Below are positions 1 to 8,968 of a stretch of 64,000 nucleotides of DNA, piece by piece. Position 1 is the stretch's first letter; every line of letters begins with the position of its first letter. The notes under the pieces were generated by a model. It was not told the DNA's origin, searched no databases, and saw only the letters and a program-made list of their open reading frames with translations. Made by a program: the position numbers and the translations under genes. This DNA comes from an uncultured Eubacterium sp. (GTDB lineage: Bacteria; Bacillota; Clostridia; Lachnospirales; Lachnospiraceae): the NCBI GenBank assembly GCA_904420085.1, contig CAJFUA010000002.1, positions 1-64,000 of the forward strand, read 5' to 3'.

Positions 1-1276
1 ATACTTTATCTGCCAAAGGTATACAGGCGCTGTCTGCTACACCTTCGTAAGCAACTGCCACCGTCTCAATCTCCTCCGGTGAAATTTTAATTCCCTTGTA
101 ATTTATCACGTCATCGGCTCTTCCGAAGACATACACCTTTCCGGTTTCGTCAATATAGCCTAAATCGGTGGTATAAATCACACCTTTAATCACGGTTTCC
201 TTTGTCAGTTCAGGACTGTTAAAGTAACCCTCCATCATCATGTCACCGCTGATTGCCAGCAGTCCCAGATTATCCTTGGAACTTTCGATGACATTTTTAT
301 TTTCATCGGTGACGAAAAATTTTGCATGTCTGCTTGGATATCCGATGCACATACTGAAATCTTCCTTATTGAAATCGTACACGCAGCTTCTTCCTGCCTC
401 GGTGGAACCATAAAAGTTGTACAGTCGTGTGGTTGGGAATAAAACTTTCAATTCCTCTTTTAAGTCATCGTCTAAAACGGCTGTTCCAAGCTCGATATAA
501 TCAAAACGGGAGCTATACTCCCTCAATGCCTTCTTTGCAATCTTTACCAGAAGTTTACCAAGCGTTGGAGAGATATCCAAAGCATTTACCTGATAAGTGT
601 CAATCATTGAGAAGAAACCGCCAATATTGGTAATTCCGTCAATAATGACAACGCAGCTTCCGTTAATAAAGTTTGCATAACATGTTCTGAGACCGTGAGA
701 ATGACTGAGCGGCATCGGGATAATTTCCACTGTGTTCTCGTTCATCTCCGTACCATACATGATGTTTTCTGCCACTGCCACATTGGCTCTGTGGGACAGC
801 ATAATACCTTTCGGCTTTCCCGTAGTTCCCGTGGAGTAAAGAATCTCTGCCACATCATTGGTATCCGGAAGACCTGAAGCACTTTCATCAACAGGGTATT
901 CTTCCGCCAAAAGATTATCTAACCGATACCATGTTCCGATGGCAGAATAATCTGTCTGACCAATGATACACTTTGCTTTTGTCTCATTAAATATCTCAAT
1001 GACCCTTGCCTCTACCGCTTTTTTCTCCACAGGTACGAACACGGCTCCCAGCATTTCACAGGCAAAATCCAGCAGTAAATACCGTATATCCTGACTGCAT
1101 TCAATCACCACATAATCACCTTTTGCAATATGAATTTTTGACAATGCTACCGCCGTTTCCTTGATTTTCGCATAAAATTCACTGTACGTGTATTTGTTTT
1201 CCGTATCAGCCACAGCCAGCTTATCTTTCTTTGTTTTGCTGTGCTGATAAACCGCCTCTAAAATTGAATTATACAT
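1..1276 (-). CDS. AMP-forming acyl/amino-acid ligase, DltA-like (3' end outside window)
   Basis: This is a class I adenylate-forming enzyme. It would activate a carboxylate with ATP and load it on the carrier protein encoded just upstream. The P-loop-like core motif STGTTGKPKG is at about residues 147-156, followed by an adenine-site motif YGSTEAG and a YTTDLGYID motif. About 425 residues are visible and the C-terminus lies beyond position 1. The ATG at 1276 overlaps the end of the carrier gene by 8 bases, which implies translational coupling. The family includes DltA (D-alanine) as well as acyl ligases, so the real substrate is not shown by the sequence. The co-directional SGNH and MBOAT genes point to modification of a surface polymer. 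Confidence 0.88.
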   Translation of the reverse strand, partial: MYNSILEAVYQHSKTKKDKLAVADTENKYTYSEFYAKIKETAVALSKIHIAKGDYVVIECSQDIRYLLLDFACEMLGAVFVPVEKKAVEARVIEIFNETKAKCIIGQTDYSAIGTWYRLDNLLAEEYPVDESASGLPDTNDVAEILYSTGTTGKPKGIMLSHRANVAVAENIMYGTEMNENTVEIIPMPLSHSHGLRTCYANFINGSCVVIIDGITNIGGFFSMIDTYQVNALDISPTLGKLLVKIAKKALREYSSRFDYIELGTAVLDDDLKEELKVLFPTTRLYNFYGSTEAGRSCVYDFNKEDFSMCIGYPSRHAKFFVTDENKNVIESSKDNLGLLAISGDMMMEGYFNSPELTKETVIKGVIYTTDLGYIDETGKVYVFGRADDVINYKGIKISPEEIETVAVAYEGVADSACIPLADKV

Positions 1277-1490
1277 ATTTTTCCACCAACTCTGCCATAG
1301 ATTTAATTGAATTAAAGTTTTCCGGTATGATTTCTTCATATGGAATTTCCAAATCGAATTCATCTCCGATTTCAGAGATAATGCTGATTAATGTCACTGA
1401 ATCTAAAATTCCGTCGTCAATTAATGCTGTAGAAGTGTAATCAATACTGCTGTCTACCCCCTCACAGATTTCTAAAATCTTTTCTTCCAT
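1269..1490 (-). CDS. Acyl/D-alanyl carrier protein (DltC-like)
   Basis: A 73-residue acidic four-helix carrier protein. The phosphopantetheine attachment serine is in the motif DGILDSVTLI at residues 27-36 (Ser32). It would carry the group activated by the overlapping ligase and hand it to the MBOAT protein. A good ribosome site (CGGAGG) precedes the ATG. Length and motif fit DltC and other stand-alone carriers equally well. It lies between MBOAT (31 bases upstream) and ligase, an arrangement typical of dlt-type loci though the full gene order differs from dltABCD. Confidence 0.9.
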   Translation of the reverse strand: MEEKILEICEGVDSSIDYTSTALIDDGILDSVTLISIISEIGDEFDLEIPYEEIIPENFNSIKSMAELVEKYV

Positions 1491-1521
1491 TTCTGATACC
1501 TCCGTTATCTGTTTTTATATT

Positions 1522-3165
1522 TTAATATTCGCCATAGGCAAAGCCGCTGGCGTCAAATCCCGGTCCGTAAATAGCAAATACTGCTACTAACGCAATTGCA
1601 ACAATATAAATGCACCATCGGATTGGCAGCGGTATTGCCGCAATCCCTTCCCTGATTTTTGCCCCTCGCTCATGAATCAGGTCAACCAGTAAAATCATGA
1701 TAATTCCAACCACTGCTATATAGAAATTTTTTCTGTCCAAACCATGGGTAAACAGACTTTCGTCAAACAACACCCACAATTTATGCTCTGCAAACATTCT
1801 GTCAAAAATTGTGACAAACCCGGCAAGTCCTCCTGCTGCAGTAAAACATTTACCGATTACAAAAATAGCATATGTGCGAATATACTGCCAGTATCTGAAC
1901 CAGCTTCTGCTTCTATCAATACGAAGTACCTTCGTCACCTTATCCATAACTAATGTAGTCTCGTTGGAGATGGTCATCATGGCACACCAGTACAGTCCCC
2001 ACACAATATAGTCTGCTCCTGTTCCGTGCCACAATCCGGTAAACAACCATACGGATATCAGTGGTACAAAGGAATTGACAAATGAAGATAACCATTTATG
2101 TTTCTTTTTCTTTAACGTTCTGACCACTTTAACAAATCTTGGACTCATGGCAATCGGCAGATATATGTATGCCTTTGTCCATGCACTTAACGTCATGTGC
2201 CATCTGGTCCAAAATTCAGAAGCGGATTTTGCAAAGAACGGCTGTCGGAAGTTTTCTTCCAGTTCAATCCCCATTACCTGGGAGACACCAATGACAATAT
2301 CCATACATCCGCTGAAATCTGCATATAACTGCATACCACTGAATACCACTGCAATGAACACTTCCACGCCGCCGTAATTGGCCAGATTTCCAAACACCGC
2401 ATCCGTATATATAATCAGCCTGTCGGCAATGATCATTTTCTTTGCATAACCCCAAAGCATTCTCTGTAAACCAAAACATACTCTTTTGTAATCAAATTTT
2501 GGAATATCTGATATCTGCTTTAAAAGTTTGTCATACTTACTGATTGGACCCTGTATGATATGAGGAAAATATGTCATAACTACCAGCAGGTCTAAAAAGT
2601 TGTGTACCGGCTTTGTCTTTCTCCAATAAATATCTGCCAGATATCCGACGGCTGAAAGCGTATAATAGGAAATACCCAATGGTACAATGATTCCCATTCC
2701 CGTGAACATCTGTTTAAAGGATATCACTGTAGGCATACCGATAAATCTGCCCACTTTCACGTAAATCCACAATCCTAAAATCAGTACCAGCGCCAGCCAT
2801 AAAAATCGTTTGGCCCGCTTTTTGTATCTGCTCAAAAAAGCAACCTGCTCTTTTGGTTTTAATTCTTTTCCTTCTTTGTCCTTTTCATACTGCTTATACA
2901 CCCGCTCCATCAACAGGGAAACAATGTATACAATCACTGCCGTTCCGAAAACGATAATCAGACCTGTCCATCCGGAAAATATGCAGAAAAAGATATTTCC
3001 CAACAGTATCCATACTTTTTTAAGCGGTCTGAATTTCAATAAAAAGAATATACTAAAAAATACTGCCAGAAAAACTAAAAACCGAATCTGATTATATGAC
3101 ATGGCATATTCTGTTGTGGATAACAGCTCTGCCAATAAATCTCCTACCTTTTGTAATAATGCCAT
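1522..3165 (-). CDS. MBOAT family membrane O-acyltransferase (DltB/AlgI-like)
   Basis: A 547-residue polytopic membrane protein of the MBOAT family, which moves an activated acyl group across or onto a substrate at the outer face of the membrane. The near-invariant catalytic histidine is His380 in the motif FTGLWHGTGADY, and the second conserved motif RWHMTLSAW has His323. In Dlt systems the MBOAT protein works with the carrier protein and an SGNH partner; both are its immediate neighbours (11 and 31 bases away). Ribosome site TAGGAG supports the start. The acceptor polymer cannot be told from sequence. Confidence 0.93.
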   Translation of the reverse strand: MALLQKVGDLLAELLSTTEYAMSYNQIRFLVFLAVFFSIFFLLKFRPLKKVWILLGNIFFCIFSGWTGLIIVFGTAVIVYIVSLLMERVYKQYEKDKEGKELKPKEQVAFLSRYKKRAKRFLWLALVLILGLWIYVKVGRFIGMPTVISFKQMFTGMGIIVPLGISYYTLSAVGYLADIYWRKTKPVHNFLDLLVVMTYFPHIIQGPISKYDKLLKQISDIPKFDYKRVCFGLQRMLWGYAKKMIIADRLIIYTDAVFGNLANYGGVEVFIAVVFSGMQLYADFSGCMDIVIGVSQVMGIELEENFRQPFFAKSASEFWTRWHMTLSAWTKAYIYLPIAMSPRFVKVVRTLKKKKHKWLSSFVNSFVPLISVWLFTGLWHGTGADYIVWGLYWCAMMTISNETTLVMDKVTKVLRIDRSRSWFRYWQYIRTYAIFVIGKCFTAAGGLAGFVTIFDRMFAEHKLWVLFDESLFTHGLDRKNFYIAVVGIIMILLVDLIHERGAKIREGIAAIPLPIRWCIYIVAIALVAVFAIYGPGFDASGFAYGEY

Positions 3166-3176
3166 TGTTTTTTCTC

Positions 3177-4733
3177 CTAATAATTTTCTAATACCCAGTT
3201 CCGATATTTCTTAAACATAAACAGTTCCAGACTTCTCTCTCCACTTCTCCACCATTTTTTCTGGGAATCATGGGTATTGAAAGCAACACTGTCTACCACA
3301 CAGCCTGACTGATTGTCATACACGACAATATTCAATCCGGCACTGTTAATGGCATAATTCTTGTTGTCTATATTAATAGCGGCTGCCGCTTCTGCACTGT
3401 CTCCGTTACTGGATAAATTTGCAATGGTTCCATTTTGTAATGTATATTGATATGCTATGGCATCTTTATTTACATTTTCATATACTAATTTTCCACCTGA
3501 AATCACTGCTAAATAAGAATTTTCCTGATGCTCGCTACCAAGAACAGTCTTACAGCCTAACTGCTGTAACTGTTCCAAATCTTTACTGTTAAGACCTGCC
3601 GTCACATCACCCTTTCCACTGATAAAGATGGTTAAATCCTTCTTATTCTCATTCAGCAGGGACAGATATTGATTAAAATCCGTCTCCATATCGTACTTTA
3701 ACATATTGTCATAATAAGCGTCATAATACTTTACGGATTCATCAAACTGTTTGTTGGTACTGCCCTTAAGGCCATATTGTTTTACAAGGTAATCTGTGTA
3801 ATATTTTGTGGTTTTCTTTGCACCACTGGCATTCACATGATTTCCGTCTGCCATATCCGTACTGTAATTGAGAATTACACCATCCGGCTGATTTAAATCC
3901 AAAAAGTCCACCCCTAATTTATCAGCCACCTGCTGGGAAAGTTCTTTTTTTGTACTGTTCCACCGGTTGGTCGGTGTTGTCGTTAAAAGCAGTTTTACAT
4001 TGTTTTCATCACACAGTTTTTTGATTTTTTCCAGATATGCCATACAGCTTTTCCGTATTACCGGCGCTGAATTTGGATCTTTTTCAATTTTCTTTGCCAG
4101 TTTCTTATCAAAAGCCTCCATATCAAAATCAATTTCCGTAATATAAGTACGTATCACCTGTCCTTTTAACTGTGTGACAGGCGCATTGACATCAAATTCT
4201 TCTTCGTCCAGTTCATCCCATCTGTCATGGTAATAATATATCGGACAAAGTGCCTCCCCCATGGCAAAAGGCTTGATATCATCATGATACTCGGCATAGG
4301 CACTTGCCATTTTCACTTTGGTCCATGAAAGAGGCATACTGTCCATACTGTATCGGAACTTTGCAATATTGATCTCACTTCTTTTATAAAACAGACCTGC
4401 CACATCATAAATAACCACTTCCGGAGACTGGCTTTTCAAAGCCTCCTCCAACAGATAATAGGATACTTCCATAGGCTGTTTTGCCGTACTTAAATTAAAA
4501 GAAGTAATTCCTGTCTGTTTGTAACATTCTATAGGTGAAAAACCCAGCGTTGTATGACTGGAACCTAAAACAAGTACCTGTGCGGAATTTTTATCCAAAT
4601 CGTAAAACTCTTTCATGGATAAATCCGGCTGCATTTCGTGTTCATACTGCAACACTTTTGATACCACAGCCAGACATGCAAAACATACAATCAAAAACGA
4701 TATCGCTTTTACTATATTTCCTATCTTTTTCAT
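3177..4733 (-). CDS. Membrane-anchored SGNH (DltD-like) protein fused to an ILEI/FAM3-like domain
   Basis: 518 residues. A single N-terminal membrane segment (about residues 9-26) anchors an extracellular SGNH-hydrolase-like domain: the block I motif LVLGSSHTT has the nucleophile serine near 58-59, and the block V motif DGNHVNASG has Asp296 and His299. In DltD/PatB-type systems this domain finishes transfer of the acyl group to the polymer or hydrolyses it. Residues about 366-490 form a second domain. Its segments DLTIFISGKGDVTAGLN and SAGLNIVVYDNQSGCVVDS resemble the two halves of the eukaryotic ILEI/FAM3 fold but in swapped order. The gene sits 46 bases after the DASS transporter with no terminator seen, and 11 bases before MBOAT. 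Confidence 0.82.
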   Translation of the reverse strand: MKKIGNIVKAISFLIVCFACLAVVSKVLQYEHEMQPDLSMKEFYDLDKNSAQVLVLGSSHTTLGFSPIECYKQTGITSFNLSTAKQPMEVSYYLLEEALKSQSPEVVIYDVAGLFYKRSEINIAKFRYSMDSMPLSWTKVKMASAYAEYHDDIKPFAMGEALCPIYYYHDRWDELDEEEFDVNAPVTQLKGQVIRTYITEIDFDMEAFDKKLAKKIEKDPNSAPVIRKSCMAYLEKIKKLCDENNVKLLLTTTPTNRWNSTKKELSQQVADKLGVDFLDLNQPDGVILNYSTDMADGNHVNASGAKKTTKYYTDYLVKQYGLKGSTNKQFDESVKYYDAYYDNMLKYDMETDFNQYLSLLNENKKDLTIFISGKGDVTAGLNSKDLEQLQQLGCKTVLGSEHQENSYLAVISGGKLVYENVNKDAIAYQYTLQNGTIANLSSNGDSAEAAAAINIDNKNYAINSAGLNIVVYDNQSGCVVDSVAFNTHDSQKKWWRSGERSLELFMFKKYRNWVLENY

Positions 4734-4779
4734 GTGTTCTCACTTTCCATTATCTATAATTATCTTTCAGGTTGCTTAA

Positions 4780-6201
4780 CTAAATCGTGCTGAAAGCATC
4801 CCAGTATTTTAACAGCAGATAACATAAAACCGACATTAACGCAATAACCATAATGCTCATTTTATAGCCCTCTTTCAACATATATTTCGGCTGCAGACCA
4901 TAACCTACCGGTATCGCACGGATAGATGTTGGAAGCATATATGAAAGATTTACACCAACGGAAGCTATATAAATATACGGAATCGGATTTAAACCGATGC
5001 CCTGTATGATGGAAATTACCACAGGCATGGAAACCGCCGCCGTAGCCGTATTGGATGTGACATCAGATAACAGCAAAGTAATTGTCACAATGACAAATAC
5101 AGTAACAAATCCTCCTGTCAGCCCCATATCTGCTACTAATTCGCCGATTTTTTCTGCCGCACCGGATTCGTTAATCAGTGTTCCTGCTGCCAGACCGCCT
5201 GCAAAAATATATATCATTTCCCAGATAATCTTGGACTGAACGGATTTCCATACCATAAGGCGTTCTCCGTTGCTGCGGTGAACAAGGAATGACAGAATGG
5301 CACAGATAATAAATACATATGCCGGCTTCAGTCCCGGTAAAAGATCCTGATAAAATTGTCTTGTGAAAGCCAAAACAGTCGCAAGAACAAATAATCCCAA
5401 AGAAATCTTTTCTTCCATTTTCATTTTTGGAAATTTCTTATATTCCTGACGGAAATATTCTCTGGAACCACCCAGACTTTCTTCTTTTTTTACATCACGA
5501 ATCATGAAAATAATATTAGAAACTACAAGAACAAATACGATTGGAAGAAAACGTATTACCCATGATACATACATATATTCCTGCCCGGTGAGCTGCTGCA
5601 GATAATCCACCGTAACCAGATTCATGGCACCACCCAGTGGAGATGCCAGTCCGCCCAATCCTGCGGCATAGGCAATCGTCAGTAATAATTTTGAGCCAAT
5701 TCGGCTGTTAGAAATATCATCTTCTTTTATGTACTTTAACATAGACATGGCGATCGGTGTTATGGTAGCACACACCACTGCGTTAGGCAGAATGGAAGAT
5801 AATGCTGCAGATAACAGAAACCAGAAGATAATCTGTCTTCGGAAATTGTCTCCGATTAAGCTTAACAGGGACGCTGCAATTCTTCGATCCAACCCTGTCT
5901 CTTCCCATGATATGGTTAAAATAGATGCACCTAAAAGTAACAGAATGGTCTCTGATGCATAATTGGATATAACCAGAGACATATCACACATGGTAACTAA
6001 GGCATTAACTGCAATCGGCAAAAATGCAGTCACTGCATAATCCACCGGCCCCGTAACCCACCAGAAAGCCATCCACGCCACCGTACCGATGGCTGCTCTG
6101 CTTGCCAATGTAGGGAATGCTGCTCCCGGAATTGCAAAACAGCATAATAAAAATATTGCCGGTCCTATCAGGACAAACAACAGGCGTTTTTTATTGTTCA
6201 T
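4780..6201 (-). CDS. SLC13/DASS family anion:Na+ symporter (sulfate or dicarboxylate)
   Basis: 473 residues, strongly hydrophobic with about 11-12 segments. The DASS/SLC13 signature SNTATAAVSMPV lies in the second half, and the internal repeat counterpart LPNAVVCATITPIAMS in the first half. This family imports sulfate, or C4/C5 dicarboxylates, with Na+. The presence of cysD and cysNC in the same locus favours sulfate, but this is inference. It is followed without a terminator by the SGNH, MBOAT, carrier and ligase genes. A good sigma-A-type promoter lies upstream in the 200-base gap after the ABC permease gene. Confidence 0.88.
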   Translation of the reverse strand: MNNKKRLLFVLIGPAIFLLCCFAIPGAAFPTLASRAAIGTVAWMAFWWVTGPVDYAVTAFLPIAVNALVTMCDMSLVISNYASETILLLLGASILTISWEETGLDRRIAASLLSLIGDNFRRQIIFWFLLSAALSSILPNAVVCATITPIAMSMLKYIKEDDISNSRIGSKLLLTIAYAAGLGGLASPLGGAMNLVTVDYLQQLTGQEYMYVSWVIRFLPIVFVLVVSNIIFMIRDVKKEESLGGSREYFRQEYKKFPKMKMEEKISLGLFVLATVLAFTRQFYQDLLPGLKPAYVFIICAILSFLVHRSNGERLMVWKSVQSKIIWEMIYIFAGGLAAGTLINESGAAEKIGELVADMGLTGGFVTVFVIVTITLLLSDVTSNTATAAVSMPVVISIIQGIGLNPIPYIYIASVGVNLSYMLPTSIRAIPVGYGLQPKYMLKEGYKMSIMVIALMSVLCYLLLKYWDAFSTI

Positions 6202-6315
6202 TTGTTTTCTCCTTTTCTGATTGATTTATCTCTTTGCCATGCAGCACTGCTCAAAGTAAATTGTTCTCACTTCTGTTCAGTTTGCATATTATATTTTGAT
6301 AATACCAGTCATAGT

Positions 6316-6344
6316 ATTTTATCATTTCCAAGAACAGTTTTCAA
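6316..6344 (-). promoter_or_regulatory. Predicted sigma-A-type promoter for the DASS-SGNH-MBOAT-carrier-ligase unit
   Basis: On the minus strand TTGAAA is followed after 17 bases by TAAAAT, ending 115 bases before the DASS start. This suggests that the dlt-like genes and the symporter can be transcribed apart from the ABC/cys genes. No hairpin terminator is visible after the ABC permease, so read-through is also possible. Confidence 0.6.
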
Positions 6345-6401
6345 TAAAAAATATTTTAAAAAAATCTATAAAAGAGTTTTCATTTTTATGCAATTTTTTG
6401 T

Positions 6402-7178
6402 TTATTCTTTTATTAACCCACGTTTTGTAAGCAGTTTTTTTTCAATGACAGAAAAAATACATTTGTCAATGGCAATACCCACGATGATAATGACAATCAT
6501 GACAAGCATAACCTGATTAATGTCTGCCAAATCCCTGCCAATAATCAAAGTCTGCCCCAATCCTACGGAAGTCGTCATAACCTCTCCAGCCATCAGCGCT
6601 CTCCATGCAAAAGACCAGCCCTGCTTCAACCCTGATACCAGTTCCGGCAAACTGGCCGGAAGGATAACCCGGGTATATAACTGCTTTTTGTCTGCCCCCA
6701 TAGTCAGGGCGGCTTTTATATAAATGGGCTGAACATTTTTAATTGCATTATCCACGGATATTGCAATACTGAAAGTGGAACCTACAACCACTACAAAAAG
6801 TATGGCGCTTGAGAAAATGGAAGTTTTCGGAATGCCAAACCACAGAATGGCAAAAGGTACCCAGCACACACTTGGAAGGGTCTGGATTCCCAGAACCAGA
6901 GGTTTTAAATTTTTTTGCAGATAACGGATGCGATTCATCAGCAGTCCTAAAACAAATCCGATAAGAACGGCGATGGCATATCCCACAATTCCCCGTAACA
7001 GAGAATTTCCCAAAGCCATAAATATACTTCCATCGCTGCACAAGTCTACAAAACGCTCCCAGACGCCTACGGGAGACGGCATGGCATATTCCATAAAAAC
7101 GCCCAAAACATCAACGCCAAGCCAGTAAGCTCCCTGCCATAATAAGATTAAAAGAATTAAAAATATAACCAGACTCAT
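6402..7178 (-). CDS. ABC transporter permease, sulfonate/nitrate/taurine type (SsuC/TauC-like)
   Basis: 258 residues with about six membrane segments and the cytoplasmic EAA-type loop around ILPASLPELVSGLKQGW. It forms the membrane channel of an importer with the ATPase and binding lipoprotein upstream (1-base gap to the ATPase gene). The family takes up alkanesulfonates, taurine, aryl sulfates, nitrate or thiamine precursors. With sulfate-activation genes next door a sulfur compound is the best guess, but the substrate is not readable from sequence. Confidence 0.9.
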   Translation of the reverse strand: MSLVIFLILLILLWQGAYWLGVDVLGVFMEYAMPSPVGVWERFVDLCSDGSIFMALGNSLLRGIVGYAIAVLIGFVLGLLMNRIRYLQKNLKPLVLGIQTLPSVCWVPFAILWFGIPKTSIFSSAILFVVVVGSTFSIAISVDNAIKNVQPIYIKAALTMGADKKQLYTRVILPASLPELVSGLKQGWSFAWRALMAGEVMTTSVGLGQTLIIGRDLADINQVMLVMIVIIIVGIAIDKCIFSVIEKKLLTKRGLIKE

Positions 7179-7179
7179 C

Positions 7180-7920
7180 TTATGCCTTCCCCCTTACTTC
7201 ATCCAGCATTCTGTGGCGCAGTTCCACAAACTCTTCGGAATATACATGTCTTGGACGGGGCAGATGAACGTCAACAATTTCCGCAATCCTTTGTGTATCC
7301 GGTGACAGAACCACCACCCGGTCTGCCAGATAAACCGCCTCCTCTACACTGTGGGTGATAAACAGGATGGTCTTTTTCGTTTCCAGCCATATCTGCTCCA
7401 ATTCTTCCCTCAGAAAATTAGAGGTCTGTTTGTCCAATGCGGAGAAAGGTTCATCCATCAAAAGAACCTTGGAATCCATAGTCAGCGCTCTTGCCAAAGC
7501 TACGCGCTGGCGCATACCCCCGGAAAGCTGATGAATGGGATAATCTTTGTACTCCTCAAGATGAACCATTCGCAGATATTTCATCGCCCGTTCTTCCTGC
7601 TCTTTCTTTGACAGTCCTGCCAGTTTCATACCGAACTTTACATTTTCAATCACATTTAACCAGGGGTACAGTCCGTGTTCCTGAAACATGACCGTTCTGT
7701 CAGCCCCCGGTCCGGTGACCGGCTTTCCCTCCAGAATAATTTCTCCTGAAGTAATCTCTTCCAGCCCTGCCACAAGATTCAGCAGTGTACTTTTCCCGCA
7801 TCCCGACTGGCCTACAATACAGACAAATTCCCCAGCCTCTATCTCCAGACTGATTTCTTTTAATGTGGATTTATCACTGTTGTCAAATTTTTTTGATAAA
7901 TTATTTATCACCAGAGACAT
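7180..7920 (-). CDS. ABC transporter ATPase, sulfonate/nitrate/taurine type (SsuB/TauB-like)
   Basis: 246 residues. Walker A GQSGCGKST is at 37-45, the signature LSGGMRQR at 132-139, and Walker B LLMDEP at 153-158, followed by the H-loop ITHSVEEA. I chose the ATG at 7920 rather than the longer frame because a strong site GGAGGAACAGCTTT immediately precedes it. With this start the gene overlaps the end of the binding-protein gene by 20 bases, indicating coupled translation. Confidence 0.95.
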   Translation of the reverse strand: MSLVINNLSKKFDNSDKSTLKEISLEIEAGEFVCIVGQSGCGKSTLLNLVAGLEEITSGEIILEGKPVTGPGADRTVMFQEHGLYPWLNVIENVKFGMKLAGLSKKEQEERAMKYLRMVHLEEYKDYPIHQLSGGMRQRVALARALTMDSKVLLMDEPFSALDKQTSNFLREELEQIWLETKKTILFITHSVEEAVYLADRVVVLSPDTQRIAEIVDVHLPRPRHVYSEEFVELRHRMLDEVRGKA

Positions 7921-8908
7921 AAAGCTGTTCCTCCTTCGGTATTTCGCTGATAACATCCTGTTCTTTGCTTATCTGTGCAAAACCACTGATAGAGGCTTTG
8001 TTTAATTCCGTACTTACACCGATTCTCTCAAAGGCTTCCTGGAGAATGCGAGTATCCAAAGCCTTTCCCGTTGCCTCTTTCAATTCCGTATTCATAATCT
8101 CTAAAGTCTTCTCTTTGTCAGTATTTATCCTGTCGGTCATCAACTGATGCTGTTCTAAAAATTTTTCTACAATCTCGGGATGTTCTTTGTGAAATTCTTT
8201 TCTTACAACAACCAATGCAACATCATAATCTCCCTGAAGATATATCTCATCATAATCCAGCACCAGTTCCGCACCCTGTTCCAGCAATGTGGCTCCCCAC
8301 GGTTCCGGAACCAGTGCCGCATCAATATCACCCCGCTCCATGGTATTTCCAATATCTGCATTGGAAACTGCAATTACATTGACGTCTCCGCCTTCAGAGA
8401 CCGGCTTCAGATTGTTTTCTGATAACAGGTTTAACAGATTTAAATGCTGGGTGTTTCCAATCTGTGGAATGGCCACGGTCTTTCCTTTTAAATCAGCCAC
8501 GCTGCTGATATCGGTTCCTTCTCTCTTAATCAGCACTGCACCGCCTTTCGTTGCACCGGAAAGTATCTGTACGTCTCCTTTGGACTTTACATTGGCTGTA
8601 ATGGCAGGAACCGGCCCCATATATCCGATATCAATACTTCCCGCAAAAAGTGCCTCTACTTCCGCAGGTCCCGCATTGAACGCCGTCCAGTTTACTTTGA
8701 TATCCTCTCCAAGACTCTTTTCCAGACTTCCTTCTGCCTTCATAAGCAATGCCTGTGGATGGGTAATGTTGTTAAAATATCCGATATTTACCTCATTGGA
8801 CTGCTCATTTTTTGAACCGCAGGCAGTAAGTCCAAACAGAACCGTTCCTAAAACTCCCACTGTAATTACAGTTTTGAGGAATGTTTTCACCAGTGTCATT
8901 CGATACAT
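7901..8908 (-). CDS. ABC transporter substrate-binding lipoprotein (SsuA/TauA-like)
   Basis: 335 residues. An N-terminal lipoprotein signal ends in the lipobox LTAC with the lipid-modified Cys30. The mature part has the NMT1/TauA-like periplasmic-binding fold, with segments such as NIGYFNN, DIGYMGPVPAI and GGAVLIKREG typical of sulfonate/nitrate binding proteins. It would present a small anionic ligand to the permease encoded two genes on. It begins 60 bases after the sulfotransferase gene, in the same direction. Confidence 0.9.
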   Translation of the reverse strand: MYRMTLVKTFLKTVITVGVLGTVLFGLTACGSKNEQSNEVNIGYFNNITHPQALLMKAEGSLEKSLGEDIKVNWTAFNAGPAEVEALFAGSIDIGYMGPVPAITANVKSKGDVQILSGATKGGAVLIKREGTDISSVADLKGKTVAIPQIGNTQHLNLLNLLSENNLKPVSEGGDVNVIAVSNADIGNTMERGDIDAALVPEPWGATLLEQGAELVLDYDEIYLQGDYDVALVVVRKEFHKEHPEIVEKFLEQHQLMTDRINTDKEKTLEIMNTELKEATGKALDTRILQEAFERIGVSTELNKASISGFAQISKEQDVISEIPKEEQLYVSGDK

Positions 8909-8968
8909 ATTTTTCTTTCTTATATAATATCTTTCTTTATCAGGAAGATATTACACACTCCTTTCTCC

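Noticed and set aside
8289-8927. Plus-strand ORF of 212 codons opposite the binding lipoprotein gene
   Set aside because: Antisense shadow of a clear lipoprotein gene, with no start signal.
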